Below, in pieces: positions 1-7,282 of a DNA stretch of 64,000 nt (positions are counted from its first letter, which is position 1; every line of letters begins with the position of its first letter). The position numbers were made by a program, and so were the translations under genes. Source of the DNA: Xanthomonas sp. DAR 80977 (GTDB lineage: Bacteria > Pseudomonadota > Gammaproteobacteria > Xanthomonadales > Xanthomonadaceae); assembly GCF_041240605.1 (NCBI RefSeq), contig NZ_CP162487.1:310001-374000 (forward strand), given 5' to 3'. A model generated the notes under the pieces. That model did not search any database and had not been told where the DNA came from. It saw only the letters and a list, made by a program, of their open reading frames with translations.

Positions 1-95
1 GGACTGAGGCTGCGGATGCGGACGATCATCGCCACGCCGGCTTCGGCCTCGTGCAGGAAGCCAATGATCTGTTCTTCGGAAAAACGCTTCTTCAC
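1..95 (-). pseudogene. IS3-family transposase OrfA, N-terminal fragment
   Basis: Read leftward from a GTG at 95, the sequence begins VKKRFSEEQIIGFLHEAEAG. This is the characteristic start of IS3-group OrfA proteins, whose N-terminal helix-turn-helix binds the element ends. After the Ala-Gly the expected continuation (a V/P-KELCRxHG-like stretch) is missing and the reading frame runs on as unrelated residues to the window edge, so this looks like a broken copy. I cannot see whether more of the element lies outside the window. The 40-60 bases to its right may include the element's terminus, but I could not define an inverted repeat. Confidence 0.6.
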
Positions 96-136
96 GTCCA
101 ATCCCCTTGGGTTAGGGAATTGGACTCCAAACCTGA

Positions 137-265
137 CTGCTGCTCGAAGGTGGGGGACGTCGCAAGGGCGACATCTCCAGCAGCGGACGCAAGATCTATC
201 GCTCGCCCGGTCAGCGTGACTATCTGAAGGGATGGGCGCGTAAGCGCTGCGGAGGCTATGTATAG
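137..265 (+). pseudogene. Possible 3' remnant of a small secreted or nuclease-associated protein
   Basis: An open frame without a credible start runs to a TAG at 263 and reads KGDISSSGRKIYRSPGQ followed by about 20 residues. The pattern K-G-x-I-S-x-x-G-x-K-I-Y-x-x-P-G-Q resembles the short motif seen at the end of some thermonuclease-like and 'sunset' domain proteins. It sits directly beside the transposase fragment, which suggests a gene cut by an insertion. The match is short and was judged by eye, so chance or another family is possible. Confidence 0.25.
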
Positions 266-302
266 GCCCGCAAGCGGTGCAGCAGTTGATCTTTTCTGTA
301 TC

Positions 303-321
303 GAAAATGATAATTGTTATC
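303..321. promoter_or_regulatory. Fur box upstream of the efe operon
   Basis: The 19-base stretch matches the Fur consensus GATAATGATAATCATTATC at 16 of 19 positions by eye. It ends 42 bases before the efeU start in an AT-rich patch that stands out from the surrounding GC-rich DNA. This predicts iron-dependent repression of the iron uptake operon that follows. Confidence 0.75.
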
Positions 322-363
322 AATTGACGATTCAGCTCGTCGCTACAGGTGTGAAGTCGCCGG

Positions 364-1194
364 ATGCTTGTACCTTTCCTGATCATGCTTCGCGAGGGTA
401 TCGAGGCCGCGCTGATCGTCGGCATCGTGGCCAGCTATCTCAAACAGAGCGGTCGCGGAACGCTGATGCCGGCGGTGTGGGTCGGTGTACTGCTGGCCAC
501 GGCGCTGTCGCTGTTCGCTGGTGCGGGGTTGCAGCTGACGGCTGCCGAGTTTCCGCAGAAACAGCAGGAGCTGTTCGAAGGCGTGGTCGGTCTGATTGCC
601 GTGCTGATGCTGACGTCCATGGTGTTCTGGATGCGCAAGACCGCGCGCAGCATCAAGGGCAGCCTGCATGCCTCGATTGACAAGGCACTCAGCAGCGGCG
701 ACGGACAGAGCTGGGCGCTGATCGCCATGGTGTTCCTGGCGGTGGCGCGCGAAGGCCTGGAGTCGGTGTTCTTCCTGCTGGCGATCTTCCAGCAGAGCCG
801 CGGCTGGGAAGCGCCGGTCGGCGCGCTGGCCGGCATCCTGGTGTCGGTGCTGGTGGGTTACGGCCTGTACTCCGGTGGCGTGCGCCTGGACCTGCGCCGG
901 TTCTTCCGCCTGACCGGGCTGTTCATCCTGCTGGTGGCCGCCGGGCTGCTGGCAGGCGTACTGCGCAAGTTCCATGAAGGCGGCATCTGGAATCACCTGC
1001 AGCAGGTGGTGTTCGACACGAGCCACGCGTTGCCGATGGACAGTCCGGTCGGTGCGGTGCTGTCGGGCCTGCTCGGTTACCAGGCCGCGCCGGTGCTGGG
1101 CGAAGTCATCGTCTACCTGCTGTTCCTGGTCATCACCGTGATCCTGTTCCTGCGGCCCGCCGCACCCGTGTCCGCGCTTTCCACTTCCCGTTGA
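364..1194 (+). CDS. efeU: Ferrous iron permease EfeU (FTR1 family)
   Basis: This is a 276-residue inner-membrane permease of the oxidase-dependent FTR1 type, the channel component of the EfeUOB ferrous iron importer. Two REGxE motifs are visible: REGIE at residues 10-14 in the first membrane helix and REGLE at 129-133. These are the iron-coordinating signature of the family. About seven hydrophobic segments are readable and the length is normal for EfeU. It is the first gene of a four-gene operon and lies 42 bases downstream of a Fur box. efeO begins 10 bases after its stop. The start at 364 is the only ATG before the first helix. No frameshift is seen, in contrast to the broken efeU known from E. 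coli K-12. Confidence 0.93.
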   Translation: MLVPFLIMLREGIEAALIVGIVASYLKQSGRGTLMPAVWVGVLLATALSLFAGAGLQLTAAEFPQKQQELFEGVVGLIAVLMLTSMVFWMRKTARSIKGSLHASIDKALSSGDGQSWALIAMVFLAVAREGLESVFFLLAIFQQSRGWEAPVGALAGILVSVLVGYGLYSGGVRLDLRRFFRLTGLFILLVAAGLLAGVLRKFHEGGIWNHLQQVVFDTSHALPMDSPVGAVLSGLLGYQAAPVLGEVIVYLLFLVITVILFLRPAAPVSALSTSR

Positions 1195-1204
1195 AGACCA
1201 CGCC

Positions 1205-2383
1205 ATGAAGACGCACGCCCAGTCCGGATCCTCCCGCCTCATGCTGTTGGCGGTGGCCGCCTCGGCCTTGCTGGTCATCGCCGGCGTGGCGGCGTTCTGG
1301 TACGCCTCCGGCGTGGCCCACAAGACGCCCAGGGCGGCCGGCAACGCGGTCACCGTCACCATCGAGGGCAACACCTGCCAGCCCAACGACATCAACGTGC
1401 CGGCCGGGCGCACCACCTTCACCATCGTCAACAATTCCCAACGCGCGCTGGAGTGGGAAATCCTGGATGGCGTGATGGTGGTCGAAGAGCGCGAGAACAT
1501 CGCGCCGGGCTTCTCGCAGATCATGACGGCCAAGCTGTCGCCGGGCGAGTTCGACATCACCTGCGGCCTGTTGAGCAATCCGCGCGGCAAGCTGCGCGTC
1601 ACCCCGTCGGCCGCATCCGATGCCGAAGACGCACGCCCGTCGCTGGTCAACTACGTGGGCGCACTGGCCGAATACCGCGTGTTCCTGGTGATGGAGTCGG
1701 GCACGCTGCAGGACGCGGCCGCCAACCTGGATGCGGCGATCCAGGCCGGCGACCTTGCCCAGGCCAGGGCCAGGTACGTGCAGGCGCACCAGTCGTACAA
1801 GCGCATCGAGCCGATGGCCGAGCTGTTCGCCGATCTGGACACGCGCCTGAACGCACGCGCCGATTACTACGAAAAACGCGAGGCCGATCCGGCGTTCAGC
1901 GGCTTCCATCGCATCGAACATGCGCTCTACGCGCAGCAGGACGTCGCCGCCGCCAGGGACGCCAGCACCCGGCTGGTCGCCGATGTCGGTGCGCTGGCCC
2001 AGCGCCTGGATGCACTCAACGTGCCGCCGGAGCGCCTGGCGGCATCGGCCAGCCGGCTACTGCGCCGTGTGGCCGATAACCTGCCGGCCGCTGGCGAAGA
2101 CCGGGACGGCCGCGCCGAGCTGGCCAACCTGCAGGGCACGCTGGAAGGCACGCGCAGGATCCAGGAACTGCTGCAGCCGCTGCTGGCCAAGAGCAATCCG
2201 GCGCTGGACAAGACCCTGGCCGAACGCTTCGCCGCGTTCGATGCCGCATTGGCGCCGTACCGCGAAGGCGATGGCTTCCGCGAGGCTCCGCTGGATGCCG
2301 CGCACCGCACCGCGCTGGCTGCGCCGATCCGTGCGCTGGCAGACGAGCTGGGCAAGGTCAACGCGGCGTTGGGCCTGGAATGA
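1205..2383 (+). CDS. efeO: Iron uptake protein EfeO (cupredoxin plus M75 domain)
   Basis: This is a 392-residue periplasmic protein that is thought to capture iron and hand it to EfeU. A hydrophobic N-terminal segment (about residues 12-34) serves as signal peptide or anchor. Next comes a cupredoxin-like domain (about 45-135) and then a helical M75 (imelysin-like) domain. The M75 metal motif HxxE is present as H235-R-I-E238. The length and two-domain order match full-length EfeO. The gene starts 10 bases after efeU, and its TGA overlaps the efeB ATG by four bases (ATGA), so the two are probably translationally coupled. A second M75-only protein at the end of the operon makes EfeO partly duplicated here. 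Confidence 0.92.
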   Translation: MKTHAQSGSSRLMLLAVAASALLVIAGVAAFWYASGVAHKTPRAAGNAVTVTIEGNTCQPNDINVPAGRTTFTIVNNSQRALEWEILDGVMVVEERENIAPGFSQIMTAKLSPGEFDITCGLLSNPRGKLRVTPSAASDAEDARPSLVNYVGALAEYRVFLVMESGTLQDAAANLDAAIQAGDLAQARARYVQAHQSYKRIEPMAELFADLDTRLNARADYYEKREADPAFSGFHRIEHALYAQQDVAAARDASTRLVADVGALAQRLDALNVPPERLAASASRLLRRVADNLPAAGEDRDGRAELANLQGTLEGTRRIQELLQPLLAKSNPALDKTLAERFAAFDAALAPYREGDGFREAPLDAAHRTALAAPIRALADELGKVNAALGLE

Positions 2384-3687
2384 GCCGCGGTCCTTCCGAT
2401 GATGCTGAAGTGCCGCAGTCGGGGCGTCGTCGCCGCCTGCTGCAGGGCCTGGGCGCGGCGGGTGCCGCGCTGGCGGCGCTGCCTGCTGCCGCTTCCACCA
2501 AGGCCGCGCCCGCCGATGCGCAGGTGGCCGATGCGCCGCGCAGCGACAGCACCGGCCAGCATGTGCCGTTCCTGGGCGTGCACCAGGCCGGCGTCACCAC
2601 GCCGCGTCCGACCGCCGGCATGCTGGCCTCGTTCTTCGTGCTGGCCGAAACGCGCCAGGACCTGGAACGCCTGTTCCGCACGCTCACCGGGCGCATCGCC
2701 TTTTTGACCCAGGGCGGCGTGCAGCCGCTGCTGGACCCGAAACTGCCGCCGCCGGGTTCAGGCATCGTCGGCCCGGTCGTGCAGCCCGATGCGCTGACCG
2801 TGACCGTGTCGGTCGGCGATTCGCTGTTCGACGAACGCTATGGCCTGGCCGCGCTCAAGCCGCGCCGCCTGCAGCAGATGAAGTCGCATCCCAACGATGC
2901 CCTGGACGAGGCGCTGTGCCATGGCGACCTGTCCATCCAGTTCTGCGCCAACACGCCGGACACCAACATCCACGCGCTGCGCGACATCATCAAGAACACG
3001 CCGGACCTGCTGGTGCTGCAGTGGAAGCAGGAAGGCACGGTGCCGCCGATTGCCGCCGCGCCGGGCAAGCCGCCGGAAAGCGCGCGCAATTTCCTGGGTT
3101 TCCGCGACGGCTCGGCCAATCCGGATTCGGCCAACGCCAAGCTGATGCAGCACATCGTCTGGGTGGGCGAAAACCATGACGAACCAGCGTGGGCGCGCAA
3201 CGGCAGCTACCAGGCCGTGCGCATCATCCGCAACTTCGTCGAACGCTGGGACCGCACGCCACTGCAGGAGCAGGAAGCGATCATGGGCCGCCACAAGGAC
3301 AGCGGCGCGCCGCTGGACGGCGGCCGCAGCGAGCACGACGTGCCCGATTACACGCGCGACGCGGAAGGCAAGCGCACACCGATGGATGCGCATATCCGCC
3401 TCGCCAATCCGCGCACGCCGGCCAGCGATGCCAACCTGATCCTGCGCCGCCCGTTCAACTACTCCAATGGCGTGACCAAGTCGGGTCAGCTGGAAATGGG
3501 CCTGTTGTTCATCTGCTACCAGGCCGACCTGGAGCAGGGCTTCCTGACCGTGCAGCGCCGGCTGGATGGCGAGCCGCTGGAGGAATACATCAAGCCCATC
3601 GGCGGCGGTTTCTTCTTCACCCTGCCGGGCGTGGTCGATGCGCACGACTGGCTGGGCAGCGGCCTGCTGCAGGCCGCGACCGGCTGA
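2380..3687 (+). CDS. efeB: Deferrochelatase/peroxidase EfeB (DyP-type, Tat-exported)
   Basis: This is a 435-residue heme-dependent dye-decolourising peroxidase of the EfeB branch. It acts in the periplasm and is proposed to oxidise ferrous iron or release iron from heme. A twin-arginine signal is visible (RRRR at 16-19 followed by a hydrophobic stretch ending near AAAS at 36-39), so the protein should be exported folded. The DyP signature GxxDG is present as G240-F-R-D243-G244, with D243 the distal catalytic residue. The start ATG overlaps the efeO stop by four bases. The order efeU-efeO-efeB is canonical. Confidence 0.93.
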   Translation: MSRGPSDDAEVPQSGRRRRLLQGLGAAGAALAALPAAASTKAAPADAQVADAPRSDSTGQHVPFLGVHQAGVTTPRPTAGMLASFFVLAETRQDLERLFRTLTGRIAFLTQGGVQPLLDPKLPPPGSGIVGPVVQPDALTVTVSVGDSLFDERYGLAALKPRRLQQMKSHPNDALDEALCHGDLSIQFCANTPDTNIHALRDIIKNTPDLLVLQWKQEGTVPPIAAAPGKPPESARNFLGFRDGSANPDSANAKLMQHIVWVGENHDEPAWARNGSYQAVRIIRNFVERWDRTPLQEQEAIMGRHKDSGAPLDGGRSEHDVPDYTRDAEGKRTPMDAHIRLANPRTPASDANLILRRPFNYSNGVTKSGQLEMGLLFICYQADLEQGFLTVQRRLDGEPLEEYIKPIGGGFFFTLPGVVDAHDWLGSGLLQAATG

Positions 3688-3727
3688 GGCCGGGCGTTCT
3701 TTTTCCTTCCCGTTATGGACAACCACC

Positions 3728-4558
3728 ATGGCTGATTCCCGTCGTTTCCTGCTGGCCCTGTTGATCGCCGCCGGCCTGCAGGCGCACAGCGCCCATGCCG
3801 TGCCCGTGTCTCCGCTGGAGCTGGTGGGGCCGCTGTCGAACTACAAGATCTACGTGGCCGGCAACGTGCGCACCCTGAACACCGAAACGCGCGCCTTCAC
3901 CGCCGCCATCAAGGCCGGCGACGTGGAAAGGGCCAAGCAGCTGTATGCGTCCACCCGAACCAGCTACGAGAGGATCGAGCCGATCGCCGAACTCTTCAGC
4001 GACCTGGACAGCGCCATCGATTCGCGTGCCGACGACCATGAAAAGGCGGAGAAGGACCCGGGCTTCGGCGGCTTCCACCGGATCGAATACGTGCTGTGGA
4101 CACAGAACACGACCAAGGGGCTTGAGCCGGTCGCCGACAAGCTGATGGCCGACGTGCAGGAGCTGCAGACCCGTCTCGCCAGGCTGACCTTCCCGCCGGA
4201 AAAGGTGGTGGGCGGCGCGGCGGTGCTGATGGAGGAAGTGGCCGCGACCAAGATCTCCGGCGAGGAGAACCGCTACAGCCACACCGACCTGTGGGATTTC
4301 CAGGCCAACTTCGAAGGCGCCTACAAGATCGTCGAATTGCTGCGCCCGCTGGTCCAGCAGCAGGACAAGGCGTTCTCGGACAAGACCGACGCCAACTTCA
4401 AGACAGTGTTCGACACGCTGAAGAAGTACCGCACCGCCGACGGCGGCTTCGAGACCTACGCCAAGCTGAGCGAGCGCGACCGCAAGCTGCTGGCAGGGCG
4501 TGTCAACACGCTGGCAGAAGACCTCTCGCGTCTTCGCGGGATGCTAGGTCTGAACTGA
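3728..4558 (+). CDS. Second M75 (EfeM/EfeO-like) periplasmic iron-binding protein
   Basis: This 276-residue protein has a classical signal peptide ending near SAHA and a single M75/imelysin-like domain without a cupredoxin part. The metal motif HxxE is conserved as H117-R-I-E120, followed by a Tyr where EfeO has a second His. It starts 40 bases after efeB, with GGACAACCACC before the ATG, and is read in the same direction, so it most likely belongs to the same Fur-controlled transcript. M75-only proteins (EfeM) replace or accompany EfeO in other bacteria. Here both forms are present, which suggests a second iron-capture subunit and not a redundant remnant, since the frame and motifs are intact. 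Confidence 0.85.
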   Translation: MADSRRFLLALLIAAGLQAHSAHAVPVSPLELVGPLSNYKIYVAGNVRTLNTETRAFTAAIKAGDVERAKQLYASTRTSYERIEPIAELFSDLDSAIDSRADDHEKAEKDPGFGGFHRIEYVLWTQNTTKGLEPVADKLMADVQELQTRLARLTFPPEKVVGGAAVLMEEVAATKISGEENRYSHTDLWDFQANFEGAYKIVELLRPLVQQQDKAFSDKTDANFKTVFDTLKKYRTADGGFETYAKLSERDRKLLAGRVNTLAEDLSRLRGMLGLN

Positions 4559-5052
4559 GTGATTGATCCAGCTGAAGGATGCTGCGCTGTGCATGACGTT
4601 GAGATATGGGTCGATGTGGCGTTCTTCCGGAAGAACGCCTGGGCGCAGGCCTTCGCATTGCTGGCTCAGACGCGGGGCGAAAAACAATTGATTGCGGGGG
4701 ACATCCTGCGTTTTCAAAGCGTGGGGATCTTTTCCCCTGCTTCATCAGGCACAGGTTGAGGCGCACGATCTTCCGATGACTGTCGAAATGACTGTCGCGA
4801 GGAGGTCACCATGGGAAGCCGGTGATCAGGGTTTCCGAATCGATAAACCCGAACCGCAGCATAAAGCGCCTGCCTATGGGTAGATTGGTCGCGAGAGGCT
4901 GGACGATCATCAGCTCCAGTGTTCCGCTAGCGTTAACAGAGGGGCGGGCCTGATGCCGGCGAAGCGCTTCGACAATAGCTTGGTTCACGCGCTGGGTCGG
5001 TGCACCCATCGAGGCGAAAGGATGTTCCCCGATCCATTTTCCGGCGGCCGGG
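4559..5052. other. Intergenic stretch after the efe operon, no convincing gene
   Basis: The 494 bases between the last efe gene and the DUF2059 gene hold only short open frames without ribosome sites. One leftward frame of 67 codons (4806-5009) ends in a plausible C-terminal sequence but has no recognisable family and could be a gene remnant. The base composition is less GC-rich than the flanks. The only clear structure is the palindrome at 4618-4639. Confidence 0.5.
4618..4639. repeat. Perfect 22-bp palindrome, possible operon-end hairpin
   Basis: The sequence GGCGTTCTTCC is followed immediately by its exact reverse complement, 60 bases after the last efe stop codon. It could form a hairpin that ends the efe transcript. 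No T-run follows, so a rho-independent terminator is not proven and a protein-binding site is an alternative. Confidence 0.45.
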
Positions 5053-5583
5053 TCAGGGCTTGGCCGGCGGCGTGTTGACGGTCTGCTCCAGGTCCTTCTG
5101 CAGGTCGGCGAACAGCGGGGTGATCTTCTGCTGGATCGCGCCCATCAGGTTCTGCATCAGCTGCGGGGTCTTGTCGAGCATGCTCTGGCCGGCCGGGCTC
5201 TCGTAGAACTCGGCCATCGCCAGCACGTCCTGCTTGGAGAACGACTGCTTGTACAGGTTCACGTACAGCGGGCGCATTTCCTGCCACGACAGCGCCTTGC
5301 GCACGGTGGCCTGGGTGCGCTCCTGGATCTGCTGCACCTTCTGCTGCTGCGCCGCGTCGAGCGGGCGCTGCGCGGTCAGCTGCGCGAACTGCTGGCGCTG
5401 CATCGCCTCGATCTGCGGCAGCATGCTGTCGAGCATGTTCTGCGCGCGCGAGGCGGACAGCAGGCGGTTGACGTCGCCGTCGCTGGGCGGCTCGGCCAGC
5501 GCGGGGGCCGCGGCCAGGGCCAGCAGCGCGGCCAGCAGCAGGCGCTGCGGCCAGGAACGGAACAGCGGCGGGGTCGGGTTCAT
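5053..5583 (-). CDS. DUF2059-containing exported protein
   Basis: This is a 176-residue protein with a signal peptide (hydrophobic core about residues 12-29, cleavage after LAEP or nearby). A helical DUF2059 domain follows, with the typical A-E-F-Y-x-S-P-x-G-Q motif (AEFYESPAGQ) near the C-terminus. The molecular role of the family is unknown. The frame is open further upstream, but the ATG at 5583 directly precedes the signal peptide and the upstream part is only a low-complexity shadow. It is transcribed away from arfB. Confidence 0.8.
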   Translation of the reverse strand: MNPTPPLFRSWPQRLLLAALLALAAAPALAEPPSDGDVNRLLSASRAQNMLDSMLPQIEAMQRQQFAQLTAQRPLDAAQQQKVQQIQERTQATVRKALSWQEMRPLYVNLYKQSFSKQDVLAMAEFYESPAGQSMLDKTPQLMQNLMGAIQQKITPLFADLQKDLEQTVNTPPAKP

Positions 5584-5993
5584 CGAGCGTCCTGCAAGGC
5601 TATGACCGGCGGCCAGGATACGGGAATCGCCGCGGCCTCGCCGTGCGCTTGCGGCGACCCGGTTTCCCGGCGTGTCGGCCGACGCGGGAGGCGGTGCGCG
5701 ACGCAGGCGTGCGCTGTGTCGCCGCGGACGGCGCGTCGGCGCCCGCGCGGCCGAGCCGCGGCAGAGGTTCGACGGCGTGCGCCAGGCGCTGCAGGAGGCG
5801 GGTCCGGGACGGGGTCCCTCGCGCCAGGACAGAGGTCGCGGCCTCCAACCACCCCGCGTTCGACCTGGCCAACGCGCTGGGTTCATGGAGGCGGGTGGAC
5901 CCAGCCACAATCGACGGCACTGCCTGCACCCGGCCGTTCAGGCCGCGGGCCATGGGAAATCAAGCCGTCTGGCGGATGCCCTACAATTCGCGG
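5584..5993. other. Divergent intergenic region between the DUF2059 gene and arfB
   Basis: These 410 bases contain only unsupported GC-rich open frames on both strands. They should hold the promoter of the leftward DUF2059 gene and the arfB promoter. The only element I can point to is the -10-like TACAAT at 5982. Confidence 0.4.
5982..5987 (+). promoter_or_regulatory. -10 element (TACAAT) placed for a leaderless arfB transcript
   Basis: TACAAT matches TATAAT at five of six positions. A transcript starting seven bases downstream would begin exactly at the A of the ATG at 5994. No clear -35 box or ribosome site is visible, which fits a leaderless message. It also argues against the in-frame ATG at 5976, which lies upstream of this hexamer. 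Confidence 0.4.
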
Positions 5994-6425
5994 ATGGGTA
6001 ACGGGGCCATCCACATCTCGAGCAACCTGGCGATTCCGGAAGCGGAAATCGTCGAGCGCTTCGTGCGCGCCAGCGGCGCCGGCGGGCAGAACGTCAACAA
6101 GGTCTCCACCGCGGTGGAGCTGCGTTTCGACCTGGCCGGCTCGCCGTCGCTGCCGGAGCCGCTGCGTGCGCGGCTGCTGGCGCGGCGCGACCGCCGCATC
6201 ACCGCCGAGGGCGTGCTGGTGATCGACGCGCAGCGCTTCCGCACCCAGGACCGCAACCGCGACGATGCGCGCCAGCGCCTGGCCGAGTTCATTGCCGCCG
6301 GGCTGTCGGTGCCGAAGCGGCGCATCGCCACCAAACCCTCGCACGGCGCCAAGCTGCGGCGCCTGGACGCCAAGCGCGAGCGCAGCCAGATCAAACGCGG
6401 CCGTTCGCCCGGCCGCTGGGAGTGA
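5994..6425 (+). CDS. arfB: Alternative ribosome-rescue factor ArfB (peptidyl-tRNA hydrolase, release-factor-like)
   Basis: This 143-residue protein has the class I release-factor catalytic domain without the codon-recognition domains. The GGQ motif is plain in GAGGQNVNK (about residues 26-34), the loop that hydrolyses peptidyl-tRNA in the ribosome. The tail is rich in Lys and Arg (from about KLRRLDAKRERS on) and is the segment that in ArfB inserts into the empty mRNA channel of stalled ribosomes. The length is typical. A second in-frame ATG 18 bases upstream would add MPYNSR, but the -10-like hexamer between the two favours 5994. The acyltransferase gene follows after three bases. Confidence 0.9.
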   Translation: MGNGAIHISSNLAIPEAEIVERFVRASGAGGQNVNKVSTAVELRFDLAGSPSLPEPLRARLLARRDRRITAEGVLVIDAQRFRTQDRNRDDARQRLAEFIAAGLSVPKRRIATKPSHGAKLRRLDAKRERSQIKRGRSPGRWE

Positions 6426-6428
6426 CTT

Positions 6429-7031
6429 TTGAGCGAACGCGATTTTTCGTTGCCCCCCGCGACCCCGAACATGCCGATGGTCAAGCCCAGCCGCCTCGGC
6501 CGCTGGCTCGGCCGCACCGCGCTGCGCCTGACCGGCTGGCGGGTGGTGGGCGAGTTCCCGGACGTGCCGAAGCTGGTGATGATCGTCGCCCCGCACTCGT
6601 CCAACTGGGACGGGTTCCTGGGCTTCGCGGTCAAGTTCGCGGTCGGCTTCGAGGTGCGCGTGCTCGGCAAGACCCAGCTGTTCTGGTGGCCGCTGGGGCC
6701 GTTGCTGCGCAAGCTCGGCGGCATCCCGCTGGACCGCAAGTCGCCGCGCGGCGTGGTCGAGCAGGCGGTGGCGCTGATCCGCGAAGCGCCGCGCATGTGG
6801 TACGTGATCACCCCCGAAGGCACGCGCAAGCGGGTGGAGAAGTGGAAGGTCGGCTTCTGGAAGATCGCCCACGGCGCCGAGATCCCGATCTTCCCGGTGT
6901 ACTTCGACTACCCCAGCCGCACCGTCGGCCTCGGCCCGCTGTTCCACACCGGCGCCGACATGCACGCCGACGTCGCCGCGATCCGCACCTGGTACCGGCC
7001 GTGGCGCGGGAAGCACCGCGATACGTTGTAA
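6429..7031 (+). CDS. 1-acyl-glycerol-3-phosphate acyltransferase-like protein
   Basis: This is a 200-residue PlsC-type acyltransferase, probably membrane-associated and acting on glycerolipids or related acceptors. The catalytic HX4D block is visible as HSSNWD (about residues 57-62). The acceptor-binding P-E-G-T motif is present as TPEGTRKR (about 133-140). The first possible start is a TTG at 6429, three bases after arfB. The ATG at 6471 (MPMVKPS) would shorten it by 14 residues and cannot be excluded. The tight spacing suggests one transcript with arfB. The exact substrate cannot be read from the sequence. Confidence 0.8.
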   Translation: MSERDFSLPPATPNMPMVKPSRLGRWLGRTALRLTGWRVVGEFPDVPKLVMIVAPHSSNWDGFLGFAVKFAVGFEVRVLGKTQLFWWPLGPLLRKLGGIPLDRKSPRGVVEQAVALIREAPRMWYVITPEGTRKRVEKWKVGFWKIAHGAEIPIFPVYFDYPSRTVGLGPLFHTGADMHADVAAIRTWYRPWRGKHRDTL

Positions 7032-7065
7032 GGCCGGCCGGCACGTCGATGCGGATGCGGTTCCT

Positions 7066-7150
7066 GCAGGAGCGGCTTCAGTCGCGACCGGCCTTACCGG
7101 TAATGCCCTGTCGCGGCTGATGGCCCGAGGCCACCCGGAGCCGCTCCTAC
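7066..7150. repeat. Xanthomonad REP-like inverted pair (imperfect)
   Basis: The left arm GCAGGAGCGGCTTCAGTCGC and a degraded right arm ending AGCCGCTCCTAC face each other across about 45 bases, with inner matches around GTCGCGGCTGA. This is the same family as the elements at 14219, 51559 and 55883. It lies between convergent genes, where such pairs often act as transcript ends. Confidence 0.7.
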
Positions 7151-7194
7151 GAGATTGCGCCGACCGACCTGCAACTCACAGCTCGCGCAGTGCT

Positions 7195-7220
7195 GTGGGA
7201 GCGACTTCAGTCGCTCCCAC
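7195..7220. repeat. Short hairpin of the same REP-like family
   Basis: Twelve-base arms (GTGGGAGCGACT and its complement) flank a two-base centre, giving a compact hairpin 63 bases beyond the stop of the TonB receptor gene. It probably serves as a bidirectional transcript end for the convergent acyltransferase and receptor genes. There is no T-run. Confidence 0.6.
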
Positions 7221-7282
7221 AAGGTCGCCGCGACCTGCAAAGTGTCGAAAAAGCGCCACGCGCGGTGCCGGCGACCGCGCCG

